Source of the DNA: Kondoa malvinella
Taxonomy: Eukaryota > Basidiomycota > Agaricostilbomycetes > Agaricostilbales > Kondoaceae
Reading direction: 5' to 3'
NCBI GenBank assembly: GCA_039545315.1
Contig: BCIM01000002.1
Coordinates: 399,369 to 463,368, forward strand
Length of the DNA: 64,000 nucleotides
Part shown: in pieces, positions 34,750 to 45,482 of the stretch
How the letters are laid out: each line of letters starts with the position of its first letter
Position numbering within the stretch: the first letter of the stretch is position 1
Translations under genes and position numbers: made by a program
The notes under the pieces: model-generated
The model's input: the letters and a program-made list of their open reading frames with translations, nothing else
Told to the model about the DNA's origin: nothing
Database searches by the model: none

Positions 34750-37700
34750 TCACACATTCGCAAAGAGCGGTCGCTGCGGTGGATACCGTGGGCTGACCGG
34801 TGATGCTGGATACTGGCTTTGAGGGCTTCGCGGGCTGGATATAGTGAAGATGGTGCTTGGTCGGCGTGGATGTGGTGGTGCTGTCTGAGTCTGGGCGAAT
34901 GGCCAGTCACTGATCGTTGTAGAAGGCGAACGAGGCAGATCATCAGACTCTTGCGGCTGCTTGATCGAGCGAGGTTTGTAGAAAGGATTGGTCTCTGTGC
35001 GGCCGCTGCTCCCGCTGTTCCCACTATTTGATCTCTTCACATCGTAAAAGAAAGGATTGCGAGACGAGTTCGAGGACCCGGAGTGCTGAGGCATCAAAGG
35101 TGTCTGTAAGTGACCGTTGGGCGACGTCGAGCGAGATGGTGCCAAGCTATGTGCTGAATTGGCCATCATACTGTCAGGGGAGGCTTCTGGTTGGCTTGCT
35201 TTGGGTAGAGTGTACATATGCTGTGAATTGGCAGACAAAACCGGTCCATGTATGATCTTTGTCGGGCCTGAAATGTTGTTGATGAAGTCGCGATCGGCTT
35301 TCGTGTATTCGGGCGAGGTGAAAGAGTCGACGGAGTCCCTTCGTTGACGGTTGCGACGCAGAACATTGCGAGCGTTGAGCTGGAGCGACTTGAAGGTAAT
35401 GCCGCGAGGCCCTTGCTCCATGCCTTTCTTATCCTGGAAGCCTTGAGTCTTTGCCAACCTCTTGTTTCGCATGCATCTTCTGACGAAGAAGGCGAGAAGT
35501 AGAAGAAGAAAAAGCAAGCCGACAGAAGCTCCAACGATGGCACCAATGTTCAGCGGTTTCTTTTTGTCTGTTTCTGCCGCGATTGACGAGCTGGTCTTTT
35601 CAGGATTTGTGGTGACCAGGAGCTCCAAACAGACACCGAAGCCCTCGACAACAGAGCTTCCTTCCGTACAAGTTGCAGCGATGCACGAGCCATCTGTTAA
35701 GGTTGACTGATGGTTGCAGGAGAGGCATTGATCCTTGTCTGAGCCCCAGCAAGTTCCGCATGACGAGTCGCATGACCTGCAGCTGGATGTTTGCTGATCG
35801 AAGTGTTCATTCCTTGCGCAAGTTTGCAGACAGGATCCAGAAAATGAAAGAACAGGCCGGGAGGGATTGCATGTGTCGCATTTATCGAAAGAGCCAGAGC
35901 ATGTAGCGCAGTCGGCCGAGCAATTCAAGCAAGAGTTGGAAGTGTTGTCGAAGAAGGTGCCAGCTGGACAAGATGAAGCCTTGACACATTTGCCTGCGAT
36001 CTTCAGAGAGCCGCTGGGGCAGGTCGTACAATTGTCGGCTGATCCGCTGCATGAGGCACATGACGAGTCGCATGCTACAACCAAATTTAGAGCAGGACGT
36101 GAAATCAGACTGAAGTAGCTTACTTTGACATTGAGCAGTCGAGTCATCCGCAATCAGGCCAAATTGCCCATCTGGGCAAGAATCTACGCATGTCTTGTCG
36201 AGTGAGAGGAAGGAGCCGGCCAGGCAAGCCAGACACTCTATATCTGAGCGAGAAGAAGTGACCGAGAAGTTGGGGATTCGGGCTGATGTGCACTGGACAG
36301 GTGCAGCTATAATATATCGTCAGTTGTAGCCCTTCGGGCTTCAATAAGGAGAAGTCACAATCACACGCGATCTTTGAATTATCGACGATGAAGATAGCAT
36401 TTGCGCCAGTCTGACCGACGTTGCTTGATAAAGCTTTGTTGCAGATACCGGTAGAGCTGTTGTATACGATTAGCTAGTCGCTATCTGCAGAAATTAACGG
36501 CTTACCTATCGACATCTACGCATTGTCCGGCGAGGAGCGACCTAGGTCTTGTGCATTTCAAGCAATTATCCGCTCCTGCACCGTAACAGCTGATGCACGA
36601 AGCATCACAAGCCGCACAAGTTCCGTTGTTATTGAAGGCGCCTTCTGGGCAGCTGGTAAACTGAGTATTGCTGCCATCTCGTAGGAATGTGGTCGCCTCG
36701 CATGCAAGCGGGTCGCTGCTGCTAGGAGCAAATCCAGCAGCGCAAGAGAGACATCGATCTGCAGTGCAAGAAGTACATCCAGGCTGACAAGCTAAAGACT
36801 GCATCAGCTTTTCATCTGTAGACTATAGTAAAGGACTCACCAAGACATTCCCCATTCGACGACAGTGCAAAACCCTCATCGCACACAGAGCATCTCTGAC
36901 CGCCATTTGAAGCATCTGCCCATCCAGCATTACAACCACAAGTATTTGCCCCATCGCAGACGCCATTCAAGCAATTACAAGTCTGAGCCGCTGTAGTGAT
37001 GTTGCGAGCTGGTGCGATGCAAATGCCGGAGCCCGATACGCCTTCGGAGCAGGTTTCGCCATTTGAGCATGAACAACGTTGGCAGTTGGGACCAAAAAAG
37101 CCAGCTTCGCATTGATCTAGGACACTAGTCAATACAAGTCAGATCAGGTCAGAGAATGACATACTGCAAGTAGTTCCGCTGAATCCAGCGCGGCAAGCAC
37201 AATTTCCTTCCAATGTACAGAAGCCAGCAGATCCGCAAGGTTGTCGACAGCTTGTTGATTGGACATCGATGACTTGTCCAGTTTGACCTAGACCCCAATG
37301 CGTAGTATCGGCTACTCCGTCGTAGAGCACAACTCGTCTGACCGAGCCGGATGAAGCGGTCACATTGAGCACGGCGAATTGGTTGTCCGCTACGAGGATT
37401 GAGGAGAAGGCTAGATTGGCAGGTGAGGCGGAAGAAGTGTTGGTTGTCATTTGCTGAGGTGAGCCGGTGTAGAGTGCGCGAGGATAAAGGAGCATTTGTA
37501 CATCTGTTGCAAGGGCAACTGTAATTCCATTGCCAGTAGTGGATGAGGTAAAACCGTTAAAGGGTGCTGGCGTCGAACTGAGAAGGCCGGTGAGAGAGAA
37601 TGTTGTGTTTGTGCTGTTTGCATTGAGATGAGGTGTTGTTGCGGTGTACGATCCAGGGAGTAGCACGACAGTCGAGCTTGTTGCGTTTGTTGAAGTAGGT

Positions 37701-37931
37701 CCAGCGACAGTCACACCGGCTAGAGAAAAGTCAGTTGAGCCGATAGATGCGAATGCCTGACTTACCGCCGATTGAAGAGTTGCCAACCAGGCACCCACTG
37801 CTAGAACACACAGCATTGACTACGGGAGCGGCATCTGGTCTGGCAGAAGCTTCCGGTACGAGTTGGGCAGAGGCAGCTTTTAACAAGCAAGCATATGCGA
37901 ACGCCTTGACGAAAACTGAAGCAGGAAACAT
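34750..37931 (-). CDS. Receptor-like type I membrane protein with EGF/furin-like Cys-rich repeats
   Basis: The signal peptide MFPASVFVKAFAYACLLKAA is followed by a Thr/Ser/Asn-rich beta domain with many N-glycosylation sites (NATSS, NSTNTT, NVTAS). Next come EGF-like units (CGSAGFCTLEGNCACRAGFS, CEAGFFGPNCQRC). About six furin/growth-factor-receptor type repeats with paired Cys follow (CTSCTADRCLSCAAGF, CDSSCASCSGSADNCTTCPS, CADCATCSGSFDKCDTC-like, CDSSCGTCWGSDKDQC). One membrane span, IGAIVGASVGLLFLLLLLAF, is followed by RRCMRNKR. The cytoplasmic tail of about 270 residues is Ser/Pro-rich with many SP/SPR sites, suggesting phosphorylation. Such proteins occur widely in basidiomycetes and have no assigned ligand. 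There is no kinase domain. Confidence 0.85.
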
Positions 37932-38730
37932 CGCAGAGATGAACGTGTAGAGGAAAAGAGAGACACAGAGCGCTGAATAAAGGCATCCTCGCGCTTCATG
38001 ACAATAAGACCAAGCGAGGTGCCAGACAATAGGTCAAAGCGTGAAATCGAAAAGACAATGGTCCAACTCGAAGGAAGGCAGTATGACGACTTGAAGTATA
38101 TTTTGCGAGCTTGTGCCAGCTTACACAGTGTGCTACAGAAGTAGAGATGGGCATTCGAGACAGGAAACAGCGGATTCGGAGATTTGTTGCCGTGCTTAAG
38201 CTGACTGATGGTAAGGCATCTTGCGCAACAGAATCAAGGGCCTCTGTGAGCTACTGTAGCATTATATGCATGGTATCGATGATCTAGACTATTTACAATG
38301 TTTGCTTGACTCCGAGCCAAAGTCAACATTCACCTTGGGAATCGGAAAGAGAGCACATCACTATGCAATACCAACACAGAGATATACCTGGCTGATGGAA
38401 AGAAAGTCTCGTATCACGCGAAGTCGATGTCGCTCTGGTGCATCGAGAAAGAAGTATGCAAGACAAAGAGAGCCTTCAGAACAAGTCGCTTGCGCGATCG
38501 CACCCGAGCAGAACACAGAAGATAGACAGACAGGAAGACAGACAGACGGCTGATGCCTACTTTTCCGATCAGAGGAAGGTTCGAAGCCGAAGAAGCATTC
38601 TGATGTTTGCTGAAATAGTACCGGTCGAAGCAACAAGCCATTGAGTGTCCTAGAGCACCTCATCTATATCTATAGCGATACAGATTAGCCAAAGCTAGAC
38701 TGGGCAAGCAGAATATACTCACTTCGATCC
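37932..38730. other. Gene-free stretch of about 800 bp
   Basis: Upstream region of the receptor-like gene and 3' flank of the first 8-cysteine gene. Apart from the GACA-type microsatellite at 38524-38552, nothing was recognised. Short frames on both strands carry no motif. Confidence 0.4.
38524..38552 (+). repeat. GACA-type microsatellite
   Basis: Imperfect repeat of GACA units (ATAGACAGACAGGAAGACAG, then ACAGACGG). Confidence 0.7.
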
Positions 38731-39459
38731 TCAAAGCAAAGCGAAACCAGCCATTACCAACCCTCCGACTAGAGCAACAGACTTGCTGAATGCGCCAGAG
38801 TCGGTATCTTCAGCCGATGGAGTTGGAGAAGTTCCAGAAGTTGTGCGAGAGATGCCCATCGATTCGGTAATGCTGCTTTGAACTTCATCTGCCACGCTGG
38901 AGATCTCTGCCGCGATGCTTGAAGAAGATTCGGCATTTCCTGCAGCTCCAGCTAATGCAGTGCTGTCATCGGTCGAAGTCTCCGAGGGCATTGCAGAATC
39001 GCCAACGCCAGCGCTGGAGCATAGTGACTTGTAGCCTAGAAAGCCGTCAGCATTGAGAGGCGGCAATAGGTTAGAGCGCACTGTCTAGAGAGGATTGGAG
39101 TTGAGCAATTTCAGCTGGGTCGACAGTATCGGTTTGCGTCTGAACACAGCTAGCGCAGCCCTGAACGGATACTGTAAGCTTGTAGGACTCGAGTGAGACC
39201 CAAAGGAGCGCTTACCTGGACGGCGGTAGTGACATCTGCACTGCATAGACATTCTGTCGAGCCGCATTGCTGTAAACGCGTATTAGAGCTAATCTTGGCG
39301 TATCAGACGCGAACTCACCTGTGCTAGTTCCAGCAGAGGAGAGCATTCATTCATGCATGGGATTGAGCCCATATTTACACCTTCATCTTGACGCGCTTGA
39401 AGCTTGGCTTGAGCTGCTGCGAAGGCGGTGAAGAGGATGACAGGAATTGAGAGCTTCAT
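38731..39459 (-). CDS. Secreted 8-cysteine GPI-anchored protein 1 (CFEM-like spacing)
   Basis: Four-exon gene starting MKLSIPVILFTAFAAAQA, a signal peptide. The mature part carries eight cysteines: PCMNECSPLLELAQ, QCGSTECLCSADVTTAVQ, GCASCVQ and SYKSLCSS. The spacing is roughly C-x3-C-x10-C-x4-C-x-C-x9-C-x2-C-x24-C, similar to fungal CFEM domains though not a textbook match. A long Ser/Thr/Ala-rich stalk follows, and the tail SKSVALVGGLVMAGFALL is a GPI-anchor signal. Introns sit at the same places relative to the Cys pairs as in the neighbour at 39783-40539, so the two are paralogues. A cell-wall or plasma-membrane surface location is inferred; some CFEM proteins bind haem or act in pathogenesis, which cannot be claimed here. 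Confidence 0.82.
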
Positions 39460-39782
39460 TGTATCGAGCCTTTAGACTTATATGATACTTAAGAGAGATG
39501 TTGGCAGTCAAGAGAGAAGAGAGAAAAACGCGTACAAGGTCAAAGAGCACGGACCCCCTGTTCTGGTCAGAAGCATCCGAAGACACTTTCGGAACCAGAA
39601 TAGCCACATCTAGACAGGGCGTCTACGTGTGATAGGAATGGTATGGAGCGTGGGCCAAGAGAAAGAATTACAGCGAAATGCACAATTAAAATGAGATAGC
39701 CAAAGCGGAATCAGAACAACGGCGAGAAGACAGAAGAGCTCGACAGCAGGGGACTGAACGCAGGATATCATCCCATATCTAT
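39460..39782. other. Short intergenic stretch between the two 8-cysteine genes
   Basis: Promoter of the first and 3' flank of the second tandem gene. No further feature was seen. Confidence 0.4.
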
Positions 39783-40539
39783 TCAGAACGGAGTCCAAAC
39801 CAAAGCAAAAGCCACCAAACCAAGAACTGCTCCGACCGAAGTAGACCAAACATTGCTGAAAGCGCTGGAGTCGGAATCAGATTCTGCAGCTGGGGATGCT
39901 GTCTCGGCAGCAGCAAATTCTGGTGCGAACAAGGTAGCGGCGATGGATGCAGCTGAAGGCGAAGCTGACATTGTGCCATTGACAGAGCATTGGGCATTGT
40001 AGTCTGATATTCAAGTCAGGATGATGCGTTAGAATAATAGGTGCAAGGCTTACTGGTCAAGGAGTCTTGGAATAGTGAAACGTCGACGTCTTCAAGAGAG
40101 TTGCCTTGAGCTTCGACGCAAGTTTGGCAATCCTGGGAGAGCATCAGCGACATTCCACAGCCTTAAGCAAGTACGAACCTGCATAGCTTCCATCAACTCT
40201 GGACTACATGGGCACGTCACCGTTTCCGAACCATCTCTGTTCCCGCATTGCTGTAGAAGATATTCAGCTTTACATCGAAAGGGAAGCTTAGAGCTAACGT
40301 CTGCCATCATGACAAGAGCATGACATTCCGTTTGGCAACCAGACATGTTCATATCGCCATGATCCATACTGCCGCCTTCTTCAGGCTCGGAGTGCGAGTG
40401 TCTGAAGATAGAATCAGCATCCACAGGACAACGACTCGACCAAGGATATATCTCACCCCTCATGGCGCGCCGAAAGAGCGACAGCTTGAGCTGTAGCGAA
40501 GATGCTACCGATGATCAAAATTTGAGTAGTAATCTTCAT
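39783..40539 (-). CDS. Secreted 8-cysteine GPI-anchored protein 2 (paralogue)
   Basis: It starts MKITTQILIIGSIFATAQA (signal peptide), then a short acidic/His region (HSHSEPEEGGSMDHGDMNM). The Cys domain follows: SGCQTECHALVMMAD, QCGNRDGSETVTCPCSPELM, DCQTCVEAQG and NYNAQCSVNG. This is again eight cysteines in the same order as the upstream-neighbour paralogue, with a longer loop between the third and fourth. A Ser/Ala-rich stalk and the hydrophobic tail VGAVLGLVAFALVWTPF indicate a GPI anchor. Introns at MAD/QCG, AMQ/DCQ and SLT/NYN match the paralogue's positions. The His-rich, acidic segment before the domain is absent from paralogue 1 and could bind metal, which is speculation. Confidence 0.82.
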
Positions 40540-41231
40540 TGTTGCAACGAGTGATTTAGGGTAATTTAGAGGCGACCTCAAAAGTAGTGAAAGTCCAGAA
40601 AGGCTAGAGAGCAAAGGGGATATCAGAAGCCAAGACGAGGCAATTGAACATCGCTATGCGCTCTTTGTGCTAAAGACTCAGACCCCTTGAGAAGACATGA
40701 TTCGTCAAGTTGCATGTGTACGCATAGAGAAGGCAGATTGCTAGCACATAGTCAGATGGTGCAGGGAGGAATATAAGCTTGCTCTCCCACAAGCCTGTCC
40801 AACGAAGCCGCATGTGCTGGCGATTTTCATTGCAAAGGCATATGGAAGACAGCAGATTCAGACTGGCCCGCAATATAGACAAACAGCTGTACAGCAGACA
40901 CGGGAGTCCTTCTCGAGCTTGACTCCGAGAGATCGATCTTTCGCAGAAGAAGCTCAGGCAAGTAGTAGCTTTCGGTCAGCTCTTCGGAGCATTCGATGAG
41001 CCATGCGTGCTTGTACGACAGTGAGTAGAGCGTTGCTGTGATCTGCGGCTATAAATCCAGCAGTTGAATGACGGCTGGAGAACATCTTGCGAACCGTCTC
41101 GAGCAAACGAGGCTAAGAGGACAAGACAGCGAGAACGGATCCTAATGCTAATGCTATTGCAGCCTCTCGTACTATAAATACAGGACAAAGTGTCTACTAC
41201 CACCCTTATAAACACAGCCCTTGAACCAACT
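40540..41231. other. Gene-free stretch of about 690 bp
   Basis: Promoter of 8-cysteine gene 2 and 3' flank of the coiled-coil gene. Short frames only (for example plus strand 40814-40999), with no motif. Confidence 0.4.
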
Positions 41232-44200
41232 TCAAACCCGAATGACCTTGCTCCTCGGCACGCCAAATGAGCGGGTAAAATCCAACAAATGCAGTGGAGA
41301 CGCGTAAGGACGACTGAGGTCTGCCTTTGGCGCTGGTGCTGGCTCCTCGAATGCGAGAAGGGCTTGGTGATCTTCAGCAAAGACGGAATCTTCACGAGCA
41401 TGACAAAGATTGGCAGCTGCGCTAGCCATACCCACTGCGCCAGCGCTAGCAGGCACGGCGGCGAAAGTCGAAGTGATGAGCGAGCTGATGCCTTGTAAGC
41501 TCATGCGCGACATTTTGCTTTGAGGCATTGCCGCTGGCGCGATAGCTAGAGAGCCGCTTGGTGATGAGCTAAGGGTAGCCGAAACACGAGCTGATCTTGA
41601 TGGAGGAGGACCTTTCAAGGCGAACGAAGATCGAATAGGCGAGATTGATGGCCGAGGTGAAGAGGGCCGGCGAGAATGTATCGAGTCGAAGCTCTTCCTT
41701 GCCTCATCTTCATCAACGACGAGATCAGAAGAGAAGAACGGTGGCATGTCCAGAGCTAGCGGAGTGAGCGGAAGAGGTGGTAGCGATTGAGCAGACGAGA
41801 CTGTAACGCAATATCAGCCATTTGCTCAAGTATTCGGACTGAAGGGCACTCACGTGAGAAGAAGCAATGATCGTCAGGGATGACAATATGCAAAGGCTCC
41901 ACAACAGGACCCTTCGGGAAAGTCCATTGCTTAATGAAAGAATCGGATCTGCGGTGCATCGAAGCTGGATCTGGCGATTCGCGAACAGGTGTCTTGGGCA
42001 TAGTTTCGTCTACGCTAGACTGGGTAGACTGTTTAGCGCGAGCAACAGAAGGATCGGTCTCGGTATCTTGGAAGTCGAGCTCGGGAACAGCATCGTCTTC
42101 TTCTTCTGCATCGGTCCAACCAGCTTCAGCATCGACGCTGTACTCAGGCGAGCCATCTGTGTCTTCCTCCTCTTCTTCAGCCAAAGTGTGCAGACCGCCG
42201 GAAGTAGGTGTGGGAGCTGGCAGAGTCAAGTCGCTGCAAGACATCGAGCCAAGGGAAGAAGAACCATAGATGCTGTTGTTCTCGGATGCACAGAACGAGG
42301 TATCGTCGGTGAAATCTCCGCCATTTGAAGAGTTGAAACCGCCAACGGAAGAAGTGGAAGAGTCTGATCTGTTGTGCGAACGACCATTTCCAGGATGATG
42401 TTGCTGAGTGCGCTCTTGGTCCATCTGTTGAAGCAGCGATTGGGCGGAGCGGTGTTCCCTCTGCTCTCGCTCCAAAGCACCAGCAAGGGAAAAGATCTGG
42501 TCGCGCATTTCGCCAATAAGTTTCGCTTGAGCAGAAGCAAGCGCTTGGTCTTCATTGGACGAGCCATTGGAGTTGTTGTTAGCAGCCAACCGATCGCCAA
42601 GCTTGCGCAACTTTTCCCTGGCCAGCAGACCTTCTTTTCGTTCTTCATCAAACTTGGTTCGTTCCCGCTCGACAGCTTTCTCCAAATCCGCACAGCGCTG
42701 TCTCCAGCCTTCGACATCCTCACCCATCTCATCACGTTCAGCAGCCGCGTCAGCAACCGATTCTTTCAGCTCTTCAATCTCTGAAGCAAGCTGAGCAGCT
42801 TCCGATTTGAGCGAATCAATCTCGGCCGATTTAGCTGAAACGGATCCTTCCAGTTCGAAAACGCGTAGATGGAGTGATCGAGTCTCTTCAACTGTCCGAG
42901 ATTGAAGATCGGTAAAGTCTCGGTCGGATTCAGCTTGGCGGACAGCGAGTTCTGCACGAGCGGCAGAAAGTTCTTCTTGCAGCTGATACGTCTCGGCGTG
43001 CAGTGCAGTGAGTTGCGCCGTAAGGAGACGTTCTTTCTCGTCATTCTATTGACCAGGCGTCAGCTCCTGATCTCAATTTTGCAGGAAATTTGAACTGACC
43101 ACTGGCAGTTTCTCAGTCATATCTTCCATGACCAAGCTACCAAATCCAGCCGAGCAATCGGTATCCGCAAAGTTGTACCCTTGCTGCGGTTGCGCCAGAC
43201 CATTCAGACCCTTGTAACTGATCGAAGTCGATATGCTCGGTCTCTTGTTGACTATGGAAGAACGACGGTTGCCTGAACGAGTGCTAGCGACGCTGTTAGA
43301 GCTTGTCGATCGAGCAAGACCAGGGGAAGAAGTAGAAACGGAAGATCGTTTTTGAGGAGAGAAAGAAGTGCTGCTGCTGGACATTGAGAGTGACGACGTA
43401 GTTTCTGACGACGTAGAAGCGCCAAGGGTCAGCGAACGAAGACCTGATTGGCGTCTTTGCTGTTTCTGCGCTTTCGTGTCTGCAGTGCTGGGTGCGGTGG
43501 ATAAGCTGAGCGGGCGTTTTGCGAATCCAGGACTGAAAGCGTCCGGCGTAGCGATGGTCGCATTGATGGAACGAGCGGAAAGTGGAATGAAGAGAGAAGC
43601 AGGTCGTTGTCTCTTGGTAGGCGAAACAGTAGGCGAAGGTAGATCCTTGACCGCATCGTCCTCTTCTTCATCTTCCTCCTCTTCAACGAGCATCCCCAAG
43701 CATTCGGCTCCTTTTCCACCTTGCAGAGCCATGGCACTAGCAGCATTACCCCATGAAGCGCGTTTGTTGGCCAAAGAAGTTGGGGCAGAGAAAACAGGTT
43801 CTTCTTCCGCTACAAGCTGCTGATCCTCTTCATCGCTCTTTGGTGTTATTCTTCCTTCCAAAGCAGACAATGCACTCTCTCTTTCGTTATCCCTCGATTC
43901 TTCCTGCGCGACATGAGGTGATCTAGGGCTGGCAGGGTAAGGGAAAGTCGGGCTGGTGCCACCTGGACCTTTGAGAAAGTCTGGAGAGCCATGCGCTGCC
44001 AGGTAAGCTGGGTTGGAGGATTGAATGGAACCGGAAGCGATCAGACCAGACATAATGTCCATTGATTCGCGACGAGTTGAGACAGACACTTGACGAGAGT
44101 GTTTTGATGGCCGACGAGAGTGACGGTTGGCCTGGCTCTGGCTGGCTGTAGAGGAAGTTGAAACCTCTCTTGTCATGACGACAGAAGAAGGAGCTTCTGG

Positions 44201-44826
44201 TAACGGGCTGGGTGGAAATTGTAGTGAAGCGCGCCGAGAAGCACCTGTTGCTGCTGAAGCTGCTGGAGGTGGACATTGACCTTGCGGCTGAGACTGGCGT
44301 CTAGAGAAACGCGAGCTGGCAGAAGGTGAAGAGCTCATCGGCACTGAAGTAGGTCCGTTCGCTGCTCGAGGGAAAGACCAGCTCGACATTCCTGCTTCTG
44401 CTGGATTGGGCGAAGTAACAAACGTCTTCATTGCTTGCGGTGAGAGAATACTGTCGGTGCGCGAGTGCCTTGATCGTCTCTTGTTGTGCGTCATGGGGTT
44501 GGCTAACGGCGCAGGCGAGATTGGTGCAATAGGCAAAGCAATGATGGACGCTCGACTAGCAGTTCTCTTGTGTGCGTGTGCTTTGCTGAATGATTGTCTC
44601 TTTGCAGGACTAACGGGAGGCGTCGACTTTGGTTCGCTAATGATGGAAGCTCGCTTTGAAATGGACGCCGACCTAGACGCGACGCTGCCATGCTTCTTTG
44701 CTCTGAATGATTTGAGCTTTGGCACACGAACTTCAGCTTTCTTCTCAAAATACGCTTGCAAGGGGCCGTCCTCACCTTTTGCCTTGCGCTCTTCAATTGA
44801 GCGTCTCTGTCTGAAGCGGTAGACAT
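41232..44826 (-). CDS. Large Ser-rich coiled-coil protein, unrecognised
   Basis: Three main exons encode about 1,100 residues. The first half is disordered and Ser/Arg/Pro-rich with many SP and RRxS-type sites (SRRQSQPQGQ, RRPSKHSRQVSVS). It ends with the conserved-looking segment YKGLNGLAQPQQGYNFADTD. The second exon is a long coiled coil (AQLTALHAETYQLQEELSAA, then EEIEELKESV, then RCADLEKAVERERTKFDEER), followed by acidic and Ser-rich stretches and a third exon with FKGPPPSRSARVS-like low complexity. The 5' end is unclear: MSTASDRDAQLKSARQK reads in one frame and LQAYFEKKAEVRVPK in another, only 14 bases further on. An additional small exon, different start or indel must be involved. A cytoskeletal or polarity scaffold role is possible but not shown. 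Confidence 0.75.
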
Positions 44827-45482
44827 GACTGTGATATATTATAGTGCGTGTGTTGTGTGCTGTAAATGAAAGTGATAGTGGGTGTTATAGAAGGCCGGCC
44901 TTCTGACAGAATGCAAAGTAGTCACGCGTGCGAGAACGAGATTTGCTTCAAGTTGTGAATAGGGTGACGAGTTGGGCGTCAAACAAATACAGAGTGTCAA
45001 AAAGGGAGAGAAAGGTGAGGTTGGACGAGCAGAAAGAACCAAAGGCGACCTGGGCTCCCCTTGAATCTGTTGTGCTGCGCTTGGATCGACTTTTCGAAAG
45101 TTCGAAAGAAGTTGGCTTCCGAGTTCGTCGACCTGCGATTCGAATCTTTGCGGAAGTGTGACTGACTGGCCAAAGGAGTGAGAGAGAGACGAGCAACACG
45201 GGCGGGAACGAGATGGAGCTGTTGGAAATGAGGCGGTTAGGCAAACTTGCCATATTCGTTGAGACTCGACGCGCCTTGCGAGCCAACTTGACGCGACGCA
45301 AAAGGAAATAATTTTTAGAGAGCTCTAGGCTGCTGTGTAGTGTGCTATAGAGCTCATGAGCTGCTGAACTACTCTGCATTGGGCATTTTGATGCGACAAT
45401 CTGAAAATCTCTGTACAAATCTATCATGTCCATCCTCCATCAAGTCTCCAGCAAAGGCGAAGAGGCATCCTTTGGCTCTTTC
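44827..45482. other. Gene-free stretch of about 650 bp
   Basis: Likely promoter and 5' UTR of the coiled-coil gene and 3' flank of phospholipase B. It contains pyrimidine-rich tracts on the minus strand. Minus-strand frames such as 44948-45433 lack motifs and may be 5' UTR. Confidence 0.4.

Noticed and set aside
41867..44822. Plus-strand frames of 130-153 codons opposite the Ser-rich gene
   Set aside because: Antisense shadows of low-complexity Ser/Glu codons, a common artefact.
44503..44826. 107-codon frame starting at the coiled-coil gene's ATG
   Set aside because: After the first 17 codons it becomes the out-of-frame shadow of the Ser-rich exon; the long 43073-44761 frame is the real coding one.
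45100..45160. Possible tRNA B-box-like GATTCGAATC
   Set aside because: No matching A box or cloverleaf could be drawn around it. I found no convincing tRNA, rRNA or CRISPR array in the window.
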